64,000 nucleotides of DNA. It comes from Pseudomonadota bacterium (GTDB lineage: Bacteria > Pseudomonadota > Alphaproteobacteria > Caulobacterales > Caulobacteraceae). Where the stretch lies: contig CAUJHW010000070.1 in NCBI GenBank assembly GCA_963205005.1, positions 1-64,000 on the forward strand, given 5' to 3'. Below the pieces are notes generated by a model. It did no database searches. It was not told the DNA's origin and saw only the letters and a list, made by a program, of their open reading frames with translations. This document shows, piece by piece, positions 23,397 through 31,671 of this stretch; the first letter of the stretch is position 1, and every line of letters begins with the position of its first letter. The position numbers were made by a program, and so were the translations under genes.

Positions 23397-24387
23397 AGCG
23401 CCAACGCCGAGGCCGCGGCCCTGGTCGCGACCGTTGACGACGCGAAAGGCAGCTCACCGCGGAAGTCGCGCGCGCATACATCAGCCTCCGCGAGGCGCAG
23501 CTCCGGCTCGAGCTCGCGCGTCGGGAGCAGGATCTGCAGCAGCAGACCCTGGAGCTGACGTATCAGCGCTATTCGGCCGGCGCCCTGCCCCTCTTTCCGG
23601 TCGGCGCCGCGAATGCCGAGCTCGAGCTCTTGAGGTCGCAGATCGCCGAAGCGGAGGCCGACATTGCGGTCTTCAAGGACCGCTCTCGGTCCTCATCGGG
23701 AGTGCGCCGGGCGGCTTGGACGATCTGCTGGCGGCGCCGGCGCCTATTCCCCTGCCGCCTGCCTCCATCGCCGTAAGCGACCCGGCCGAGCTGATCGCAC
23801 GTCGACCGGATATCCGCGCCGCCGAGCGCCGGCTCGCCGCCGCGAACGCGCGGGTTGGCGTGGCGGAGGCTGCACGCTTTCCGCGGTTGTCCTTCATGGG
23901 CATCCTGGGACTCGGGGGAACCGACCCCGAAGACGTCTTCGACGTGGCGAACCTCTCGACGATCGCGCTGCCGCGCCTGCAATGGAGTCTCTTGGACTTC
24001 GGGCGGACCGCAGCCGCGATCGACCAGGCCCAGGCCGCGCGTGGCGAGGCGGACGCGCGGTACCGCGATGTCGTGCTCCGCGCGCTTCAGGACGCCGAAC
24101 AGTCGCTCCAAAGGTTTGGCCAGCATCGCATCAACGTCGCGGCGCTCACGCAGATCAGCCGCCAGGCGGACACGGCGGCCGAGCTCAACCAACAGCGCTT
24201 CACCGCAGGCGCGATCGGGCGGAGCGACCTCAACCTGGCACTCCGCCAGCGTGCCCAGGCCAGAGCGAACCTCAGCCGCGCGGTTGCGGCGATGACCACC
24301 AGCTGGGTGGCGATCCAGAGGTCGCTGGGATTGGGCTGGCGCGCCGGGGCGACGACCCTGCGCGAGGACTCGCCTGATCGCGGGTAG
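23397..24387 (+). pseudogene. RND efflux outer-membrane lipoprotein (NodT family), truncated and frameshifted
   Basis: LTAEVARAYISLREAQLRLELARREQDLQQQTLELTYQRYSAGAL in one frame, PAELIARRPDIRAAERRLAAANARVGVAEAARFPRLSFMGILGLGG... in another; no N-terminal lipoprotein signal. Confidence 0.85.
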
Positions 24388-24873
24388 TGGATGCACAGGT
24401 CATTCGCTGCCGATCTCAACCCGCGGCGCTTCGGCCCGCTACCGCGCCGAGCGCGACCGGAGCCCGCGGAGGCGCCGGCCAGTGCGTGGCGCACCACGGA
24501 GTGGACGACCCAGATATCCGGCCCGTCGGTCGGGGTTGCCACGGATCCACGTCGAGGAAGACCCGGCCCCGACCGCCGCGCGGCTCCACGGACATCCGCG
24601 GATCTCGGATCAGTCGGGCGACTCCCTCGTGGCGGCATATTGTGGGCTGTCCACATCTGGCTGCGCTAGGATGGAAACCTTGAGCCTGGTCCGCCGCTGT
24701 GGCGCCTCGGCTCTCGCGGCGCCGCCCGAATCCCTGGGCGACGGGCGTGCCGCCGCGGGGGGGCACCAAAAAAGGCTCTGGTCCGGAAGACTCGAAGGGC
24801 GCGGCTCGCCCGCCCAGACTTGCCCCCCGATGATGCATCGACGGTGCGACCGTCCCGTCGTTCGCAGGCGTCA

Positions 24874-25482
24874 GAAGTCGAACAACATCTGCTGAGCGAT
24901 CGCCTTCGCGTGCTGGCAACGGCGTCGCGCGGCCGCTCCCCGCCGGGTCGCGGCGCGAACCCGCTCCACGCTGGCGACCACCTGCGGCGCCTTCGCCTCG
25001 CAGTTGTCGGCGCCTTCGGCCATCGGCTCGTCCAACCGGGGCCCTTGCGACGCTAAGCGGTCACGTGAGGTCGCGCACCTATCCGGGCCGCCAGGGGTCG
25101 CCGAGCCTCTCGCGCTCGCCCGCCCGACGCTGTGGCCCCGCGAGACGCGCCACGCCTCGATTTCAGCCTCGCGATAGCCGACGCGGCCGGGGGAGATGGC
25201 ATATGGAGACGGGAAGTCACCGCGCTTCTGGAGGCGCCACGCCGTCGTTCGGCTGAGCCCCGTGGACACCGCCACTTCCCGCCAGGGAAGGAAACGGCCG
25301 CCCGAGGTTTCCGCGTCGAGGAAGGTGCGCCAGTTGGCCAACGCTTCAGCTCCAGACGCGTGGATCGAGCTTCTGCTCGCGCCGGTTCCGGCGCAGGCCT
25401 GTGCGTTGCGCCCGCGCCCATTCGCGCAGTGCGCCGCGAGGGTACCAGGGCTTTCCACGAATGTGCTCGCAGGGGGGGCCAT
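24874..25482 (-). CDS. AlpA-like HTH regulatory protein (start uncertain)
   Basis: FLPWREVAVSTGLSRTTAWRLQKRGDFPSPYAISPGRVGYREAEIEAWRVSR. Confidence 0.7.
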
Positions 25483-25630
25483 CGCCCCCCACCGACCAAA
25501 TCCTCGCGAGCGTCGCCGGCTTGAGTCGAACGTTGAACCGGACGAGATAGGCCGACGCCTCTGTCCGCGTCAGCAGGTCCTGGTCGCTTTCGTCGCCGGG
25601 AGGATCCGGGCGCGCGGTCGAAGTGGTCAT
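25346..25630 (-). CDS. Helix-turn-helix (excisionase-like) protein
   Basis: LLTRTEASAYLVRFNVRLKPATLARIWSVGGDGPPCEHIRGKPWYPRGALREWARAQ. Confidence 0.7.
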   Translation of the reverse strand: MTTSTARPDPPGDESDQDLLTRTEASAYLVRFNVRLKPATLARIWSVGGDGPPCEHIRGKPWYPRGALREWARAQRTGLRRNRREQKLDPRVWS

Positions 25631-26223
25631 GGCGCCCTCCGGCAGTCGCTGGCCGAGCGGATAGACCGCCTGGCCGAGACCGCCAGGTAGCACTCGACCA
25701 CGGTGGCGACATAGGCCTCGGTCTCGGGGATCCTCGGAACCCGCCCGAGACGGGCGACCCGCTCCGGTCCGGCGTTGTACGCCGCTAGGGCCAGGCGCAG
25801 GTCGGCGAAGCGCAGCAGCTGGCGGGCGAGGTAGTCGGCGCCGCCGGCCAGGCTGTCGTGCGGGTCGCGACGGTCGCGCACGCCGAGTTCGCGGGCCGTC
25901 GCCGGCATGAGCTGCGTGAGGCCGACCGCGCCCGCCGGCGAGACGGCGGTCGGGCGGTAGGCGCTCTCGGCGACCACGAGCGCGTGCAGCAACTTGGGGT
26001 CGAGGCCGTGCCGACTGGCGGCCGCGGCAACCGCAGCGTCGAACGGCTGGACCGGCGGCGTAAGGCGAACGGCCGCTGCAGACCCGAGATCGCGCGGGCG
26101 CTCGGCCGGCGCCGGCAGGGCGGGAAAGAGGCCCCCGCCGGCCGCGCTCCAGTCGGCCTGGGCCCCGGCCGGGCTTGCGGTGGCGGCCAGGAGCGCCCCG
26201 GCCAGGATTCCGCGTATCACCAT
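25627..26223 (-). CDS. Lytic transglycosylase (VirB1-like)
   Basis: VVAESAYRPTAVSPAGAVGLTQLMPATARELGVRDRRDPHDSLAGGADYLARQLLRF...ALAAYNAGPERV. Confidence 0.93.
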   Translation of the reverse strand: MVIRGILAGALLAATASPAGAQADWSAAGGGLFPALPAPAERPRDLGSAAAVRLTPPVQPFDAAVAAAASRHGLDPKLLHALVVAESAYRPTAVSPAGAVGLTQLMPATARELGVRDRRDPHDSLAGGADYLARQLLRFADLRLALAAYNAGPERVARLGRVPRIPETEAYVATVVECYLAVSARRSIRSASDCRRAP

Positions 26224-26708
26224 GTCAGCACCTCCGCGTAGACCGCATCGATCTCGGTGTCGGGCACCGGCCCGAAGTAGCGGCTGTCGAAGCTGGCGGG
26301 CGTGTCGCCCAGCAGGAGCAGTTCACCGGGCGCGAGCCTGCGGCACCCGCGCCAGCGCGGCAGCGGGCGGCCCTGCCGGTCGCGGAGCAGGATCCGGACG
26401 GCGCCCTGCGGCCAGGTCAGCCGCCGGTCCGAGACGCAGACGGCCGTTCCGCCCGTGGCCGCAACCCGCTTCAGCAGCCGCGCCCGCGGGGTCGCACCGA
26501 GGCGGGCGAGGTAGGCCTGCGACGCGGCGGGCGCAGGGAGCGCCACGATGCGGCCGGGGGCGGGCGGGTCGGAGGCGCGCAGATAGATCCCTCTCGGCAG
26601 GCTGGACGTCTCGTTGACCAGGAGTCGCGGCGGCTCGGCGCGGCCCACGGCGGCGAGGCTCGCCAGGCCCGCCAGGCCCAGGACGAGGTGAAGGACGAAG
26701 CGGCTCAT
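26217..26708 (-). CDS. traF: TraF-type S26 peptidase, conjugative transfer
   Basis: NETSSLPRGIYLRASDPPAPGRIVALPAP, KRVAATGGTAVCV, LLLLGDTPASFDSRYFGPV; ATGA overlap with trbI. Confidence 0.9.
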   Translation of the reverse strand: MSRFVLHLVLGLAGLASLAAVGRAEPPRLLVNETSSLPRGIYLRASDPPAPGRIVALPAPAASQAYLARLGATPRARLLKRVAATGGTAVCVSDRRLTWPQGAVRILLRDRQGRPLPRWRGCRRLAPGELLLLGDTPASFDSRYFGPVPDTEIDAVYAEVLTW

Positions 26709-27829
26709 GGTCCGTAGGGCTCCAGAAGGAGGTCGTGGGTCACCAGCACCCGGACGCGCTCGCCCGGCCGCAGTCGTATCGAGGGCCGGACGGTCAGTTC
26801 GCGGTCGATGAGCCGGCCGCCCACGCGCGCCGCCTCCAGGGCGGCGGCGTCGCCGGCGTCGCCCCAGAAACTGCCGGCGCGGTCGTCGCGATCACGCGCG
26901 GCCTGGCCCAGGGTGGTGATGGCGCCCGCGAAAACTGTGGCGATCGCCAGGTCGCCGAGCCGGCGGTCGACCTTGCCTGGCACGCCGACCGCCCCTTGCG
27001 CGTCCACGCCGGGCGGCGCCTCCAGGCGCAGGCTCTTGCCGTTGGGCAGGATCAGCCGGCTCCAGGCGATGAACACGCGATCGTCGCCGTAGCGGCTCTC
27101 GCCCTCGTGGCGGCCGATCAGCCGCGCGCCTTGCGGGATCAGCAGATGGCGGCCGGCGACGGTGTCGAAGACGTTCTCGCTGACGCTCGCCACGACAGGG
27201 CCGGTCCGGGCGGTGTCGATGGCGGTGAGCAGCACCGCGGGGATCACCGCGCCCGCCTTCACCTCGAAGGGGCTGAGCGGCGCAGTGAGCGCGTGGGAAT
27301 TGTAGGCGTCCCGGTCCGCCGGGCCGCTGGCGTCTCGGGCTGCGGGCGGGGCCGACGCGCTTCGCACCGCCGCAAAGAAGAGCTCCGAGGCGCGGGCCTG
27401 GTCGCGGAGCTGGCGGCGAGGATCGGGAGCCGCTCCGGAAGGACGGGCGGTCGGGGGAGGGATTCTCGGCGCGGGCTCGGGCGCGTCGGCCTCGGCCGGC
27501 GTCGCGCCGAGCCGCCGCGGCGGCGGCAGGCGGTCGAGCTCGCCGTAGTGGGCGGGGCCGTCCGTGACGATCTCGCTCGGGCGCACCGGGCCCACGGCGG
27601 CCGACGGAGCTTCGCCGGCGCGGGCCGCGAAGGCGCGGGCCCGCAGCTCCGGCTGCGCCACGAAGGCCCAGGCCAACGCACCGGCCACCAGCGCCGCCGC
27701 CGCCAGCACCGCGGCGGTCACCACGCTGCGGCGCAGTCGCGCCACCCGCGGCCGCGGCGCCCGGGTGTCGAGCGGCGGCAGCGTCGTCTTGGGCTGGGAC
27801 CCAGCGTCCGGGGCGTCGAGACGGGTCAC
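26705..27829 (-). CDS. trbI: Conjugal transfer protein TrbI (VirB10-like)
   Basis: SPFEVKAGAVIPAVLLTAIDTARTGPVVASVSENVFDTVAGRHLLIPQGARLIGRHEGESRYGDDRVFIAWSRLILPNG. Confidence 0.95.
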   Translation of the reverse strand: MTRLDAPDAGSQPKTTLPPLDTRAPRPRVARLRRSVVTAAVLAAAALVAGALAWAFVAQPELRARAFAARAGEAPSAAVGPVRPSEIVTDGPAHYGELDRLPPPRRLGATPAEADAPEPAPRIPPPTARPSGAAPDPRRQLRDQARASELFFAAVRSASAPPAARDASGPADRDAYNSHALTAPLSPFEVKAGAVIPAVLLTAIDTARTGPVVASVSENVFDTVAGRHLLIPQGARLIGRHEGESRYGDDRVFIAWSRLILPNGKSLRLEAPPGVDAQGAVGVPGKVDRRLGDLAIATVFAGAITTLGQAARDRDDRAGSFWGDAGDAAALEAARVGGRLIDRELTVRPSIRLRPGERVRVLVTHDLLLEPYGP

Positions 27830-28890
27830 GGCGCGCCCTCCCCTTGCCGGCGGATCCGCACCACCTGGCCCTTGCGCCCGCCGAGCCGCAGCTCCGCCCG
27901 CTCGAGCACCCGATCCACCACAAGCAGGCCGTTCCGCTGGCGGTAGTTGACCATCTGGGCGTGGCCGGCCGGGTCCACCGCGAACAGCGCCGGGCTCTCG
28001 CGGGCGGCGGCGCCGGGAGGCAGCGCGAGATACGTGCGCACGCCGTCGGTCATCACCGCCGTGGGCGTCCAGGGCGGCGACCGCCGTCCCCGTGGCGACA
28101 CAGCATAGCGGGCGTCGAGCGGCCCCTCCGACGCGGCGACGGGCTGGGCGGGCGAGAGCCCGGCCGCCTCCGGCCCCGGCAGGGGACGCGGCAGGGCGGC
28201 CGAGACGTCCCAGGCCACGGCGGCGTTGAAGGCCTGCGGCCCGCCGCTACGCAGCTGGACGAGATAGACGCCGCGGCTGGTGGTGAGCACCAGGTTGGTC
28301 TCGAGTCCCGTCTCCAGCGGCTTGACCAGAACATGCGCCCGGCGGTCCGCGCCGTCGCCGGACTGGGTTTCGCCAATCTGCCAGCGCACCGTGTCGCCGG
28401 CCGCGACGGCGGTGACGCCCTCGCCAGACGGCAGGGTCAGCACCGTCACCCGCAGCGGTGCGGTCCAGACCTCGTAGATGCGGGACGGGTCGTAGGCGAA
28501 CACCTGCACCCCGCCCAGGAAGCCGTCGGCCTGCGAGTGCGTCCGGGCGCGGCGGTTGGCGGCGGCGATCGCCTCGGGACCGGCGTCCGGCGGCGATACG
28601 GACTGGTCCGGTCGTACCCCAGGCCTCGCCTGGTTCCCGAGATCTGGGGGATTGGGGATCGGCGCCATGACCGCGAAGGTTCGCCGGGTGGTGGGCGTCT
28701 CTCCGCGTGGGTCCTCCGCGAGCTCCGGAGCCTCCGCAAGGACGGCCGGCTGTGTCGCCGTGGCCGCGGGCGTCTCGGGGGCCCGCCGATCCAGGCTCAG
28801 GCTCGGCGGAAGATGGCCGCAGCCGCCGGCGCCCATGAGGGCGAGGGCCAGCGGAAGCAGCGTGCGGATCAGGCGGCGTCGGGGGTCCAT
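27826..28890 (-). CDS. trbG: Conjugal transfer protein TrbG (VirB9-like)
   Basis: VQVFAYDPSRIYEVWTAPLRVTVLTLPSGEGVTAVAAGDTVRWQIGE; lipoprotein-like N-terminus. Confidence 0.93.
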   Translation of the reverse strand: MDPRRRLIRTLLPLALALMGAGGCGHLPPSLSLDRRAPETPAATATQPAVLAEAPELAEDPRGETPTTRRTFAVMAPIPNPPDLGNQARPGVRPDQSVSPPDAGPEAIAAANRRARTHSQADGFLGGVQVFAYDPSRIYEVWTAPLRVTVLTLPSGEGVTAVAAGDTVRWQIGETQSGDGADRRAHVLVKPLETGLETNLVLTTSRGVYLVQLRSGGPQAFNAAVAWDVSAALPRPLPGPEAAGLSPAQPVAASEGPLDARYAVSPRGRRSPPWTPTAVMTDGVRTYLALPPGAAARESPALFAVDPAGHAQMVNYRQRNGLLVVDRVLERAELRLGGRKGQVVRIRRQGEGAP

Positions 28891-29552
28891 GACACGTCCT
28901 CGATGCGGATGCCGAGCGGGTTCTTCATCAGCTCGGCCTCGGTGCGGGGCGGCTGCAGCTTGATCGTGATCAGGGCGCGCCAGCGGCCCTGGCCGGCCCG
29001 CTGGCCATTGACGAACCGGGTCTCGCGCCACTGCAGGTCGTAGGTCCGGGGGCTGCGGCGCACGACGTTCAGCACCTCGACGCTGACGGCCTCGCGGCCG
29101 GCCTCGGCGAACGGGTCGTGAGCCTGGGCCCAGGCGTTGAGGAAGGCCGCGGCCTTGGGCGTGGTGAGGTCGTAGGCGGAGATCCAATTCTGGCGGATCA
29201 CCACCGGGTCCGTGGGCTTGCCGCGCACCGCGCGGATCCAGCCGGCGAGCGCGTGGCCCACCTGGGCTTCGCTCGGCTCGTAGCGCCCCCCCAGGGCCGT
29301 GATGCGCTGGGTCTCGCCCCAGTCGCTCACCTCCACGACGAAGGGCTTCACCTGCGCCTGGCGGCTCTCCGCGAACCAGCCGCCGCCCAGGCCGGCGGCG
29401 AGGACGAGGTTGGCGAAGGCCATGCGCCGCCAGTTTCGGGCATGCGTCAGGGTGAGCCCCATGCGCTCGTCCCAGACCTGGCCGGCCCGCTGGTAGGGGG
29501 TCGAGGCCGGGGCGGAGGCCAGGGCGCGCTTGGGTCGGAAGAAGGGGTGCAT
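28869..29552 (-). CDS. trbF: Conjugal transfer protein TrbF (VirB8-like)
   Basis: YQRAGQVWDERMGLTLTHARNWRRMAFANLVLAAGLGGGWFAESRQAQVKPFVVEVSDWGE. Confidence 0.93.
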   Translation of the reverse strand: MHPFFRPKRALASAPASTPYQRAGQVWDERMGLTLTHARNWRRMAFANLVLAAGLGGGWFAESRQAQVKPFVVEVSDWGETQRITALGGRYEPSEAQVGHALAGWIRAVRGKPTDPVVIRQNWISAYDLTTPKAAAFLNAWAQAHDPFAEAGREAVSVEVLNVVRRSPRTYDLQWRETRFVNGQRAGQGRWRALITIKLQPPRTEAELMKNPLGIRIEDVSWTPDAA

Positions 29553-29556
29553 GGCC

Positions 29557-30885
29557 TCAAGCCTCCTCATCCTTCAGGGGTGGGGTGAGCGCGCCGCTCG
29601 CCTCATGCCCGGGCAGCAGGCTGCGGCCGGCGTTGGCGACGAAGAAGGCCTGCAGGGCCGAGTTGCGGCGGGACCGGTCCATGGACCGGGACGAAGCGGG
29701 GTCGGCGCCTGCGGCGCGGTGAAAGTCCCGCCGCGCGGCCTCGGTCTCGCGGGCGAGCCGCTCCGTGTCCGCCGAGGGCGCCGGCGCGTCCGCGCCAGGT
29801 GGCGCCGCGGGTGCGGCGGGCGCCGGGCCCGCCGGCCGGGCCGCGCCCTGGGGCCCCGGTCCGCCGCTGCCGGGCGCTGCGGGACCGGCCATGCCGCTCC
29901 CGGGCGCGCGGGGGGGGTTGTCGTTGTTGGGCCGCGGCGGCGCGGCGCCCGGCCGCGAGACGGATCGGCCCTGCGCGGCCCCGGCGGCGGCGCGCACTGG
30001 CGTCAGCAAGGGCGCGGCCACGGCCGCGCCGACCGCCGCGACCCCGCCCACCGCCAGCGCGCCCGCGGCGGCCGAGCCGGCGCCGAGCGCCGGGCCGCCG
30101 GTCACCAGGGCGGACGCAAGGTTTGGGATGAACAGGGCGAGCATCGCCAGCAGCAGCGAGGCGGCCAGGATCGCCAGGGCCTCGTAGAGGTCGGGGGCGG
30201 CGGAGGGCTGCAGCTCGTCGAACACCGAGCGCGCGCCCGAGACCACGATGGCGAGGGCCAGGACCTTGAGGCCGGAGGAGACCACGAAGCCCAGCGGCCG
30301 CTCGGCCAGGAAGGCGGACTTCGACCAGATCCCGAACGGCAGCAGCACGAAGCCGCCCAGGGTGACGATCTTGAACTCCAGCAGGGTGACGATGATCTGC
30401 AGCGCCAGCACCGCGAAGGCCAGCATGATGCCGATCATGGCGAGGCCGAGGATCAGCGCGTCGGTGAGGTTGCCGAGCACGTCGATGGGATTGTCGACCG
30501 GGGCGGGCGTCTCGCCCAGCGCCTTCACGATCTCCCACCCCTGCTGGAGGATCGCGCCGGGGTTCAGGAAGTCGGCCCGGGAGAGGCCGCCGCCGCCGGC
30601 GGTGAGGCCGAGGTCGATGAAGCCAACCTGGATCGTTTGAGAAAGGGCCTGCCAGTCGTTGATGAGGTAGGCGAACGCGCCGATCAGCAGGACCTTCGCG
30701 AAGCCCGATGCGAGAACCTCGCGGTTCGACGACAGCGCCCATTGGATTCCGGTGAGCGCCACCACGAGGGCGATCATCAGCCCGAAGACACCGTTGACCG
30801 CACCGCTGAGCGCATCGAAGCCAGCCGACACGGTGTTAGAAAACACCGTCATCAGGTCATTCGCGGTTTGGGGACTGGCAGCCAT
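29557..30885 (-). CDS. trbL: Conjugal transfer protein TrbL (VirB6-like)
   Basis: Multi-TM N-terminal half (FGLMIALVVALTGIQWALSSN...), Pro/Ala-rich tail; position in trb order. Confidence 0.9.
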   Translation of the reverse strand: MAASPQTANDLMTVFSNTVSAGFDALSGAVNGVFGLMIALVVALTGIQWALSSNREVLASGFAKVLLIGAFAYLINDWQALSQTIQVGFIDLGLTAGGGGLSRADFLNPGAILQQGWEIVKALGETPAPVDNPIDVLGNLTDALILGLAMIGIMLAFAVLALQIIVTLLEFKIVTLGGFVLLPFGIWSKSAFLAERPLGFVVSSGLKVLALAIVVSGARSVFDELQPSAAPDLYEALAILAASLLLAMLALFIPNLASALVTGGPALGAGSAAAGALAVGGVAAVGAAVAAPLLTPVRAAAGAAQGRSVSRPGAAPPRPNNDNPPRAPGSGMAGPAAPGSGGPGPQGAARPAGPAPAAPAAPPGADAPAPSADTERLARETEAARRDFHRAAGADPASSRSMDRSRRNSALQAFFVANAGRSLLPGHEASGALTPPLKDEEA

Positions 30886-30900
30886 AGTCGACGCCTCGGC

Positions 30901-31671
30901 CTAGTTCCGCGCGTGCGGGAATGGATTGAAATCCGGATTGGGGATCGTGCGGCTCTCGCGCCCCCAGAACTGCCGTCGCGCCTCGGCGCTCGCCGCGCGT
31001 TCCGCCGCGCGCCGGGCGCTTTCCGCCGCCAGCAGCCGCGACTGCGCCATCAGCAGCGTGCGCATCGAGCCCAGGTCCTCGGCCAGCACGGCCAGCACCT
31101 GGGTGGAGGACTGTATGGCCGCGGTCTGGCCCTCGGCCCCTCGGCTGGCGTTGAGCGCCCCCTCCAGACGTCCGGTGCGCCCGCGGCTTAGACGCTCCAG
31201 CTCGGCGGCGGTCCGCGCCAGGTCCAGGGCGGTCTCGCGCGCCTGGGTGTTGCGGGCGCGGCCCTGTTCCAGGGCCTTGCGCGGATCGAGCCCCTCCACG
31301 GCGGTCGGGTAGAGCCGCTCGAAGTCCTGCTGCAGACCCTGCAGATCCGAGGCCACGCCCTTCACCGAACGGGCGAGCTCGCCGATGTCCCGGAGGGTCT
31401 GGGTGGTCTCGCCGAGGTGGCTGTAGGGCGAGGCGGCGAGCGCGCGGGCTTGGTTGGCGAGGGCGCGGGCTTCGTTGGCGAGGCTCTCGAGCTGGCGGGC
31501 CGCCTGCAGGGCGTTCTCCAGGTGGTTCTTCGGGTCGAAGACCACCATCTGGGCCTGCGCCGGCTTCGGGTCCGAGCAGGCGGCGAGGAACAGGAGCGGC
31601 GCCAGCGCGCCGAGAAGCCTATTCCGCCGCGAGCGCGGCGGGTTGGGCGGCGTCGAAGACGGCATCCACAT
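30901..31671 (-). CDS. trbJ: Conjugal transfer protein TrbJ (VirB5-like)
   Basis: MVVFDPKNHLENALQAARQLESLANEARALANQARAL; position between trbE and trbL. Confidence 0.9.
   Translation of the reverse strand: MWMPSSTPPNPPRSRRNRLLGALAPLLFLAACSDPKPAQAQMVVFDPKNHLENALQAARQLESLANEARALANQARALAASPYSHLGETTQTLRDIGELARSVKGVASDLQGLQQDFERLYPTAVEGLDPRKALEQGRARNTQARETALDLARTAAELERLSRGRTGRLEGALNASRGAEGQTAAIQSSTQVLAVLAEDLGSMRTLLMAQSRLLAAESARRAAERAASAEARRQFWGRESRTIPNPDFNPFPHARN

Noticed and set aside
24416-24919. Possible DUF2285/DUF2840 gene at the edge of the conjugation block
   Set aside because: Examined the frames for the expected conserved segments and found none convincing.
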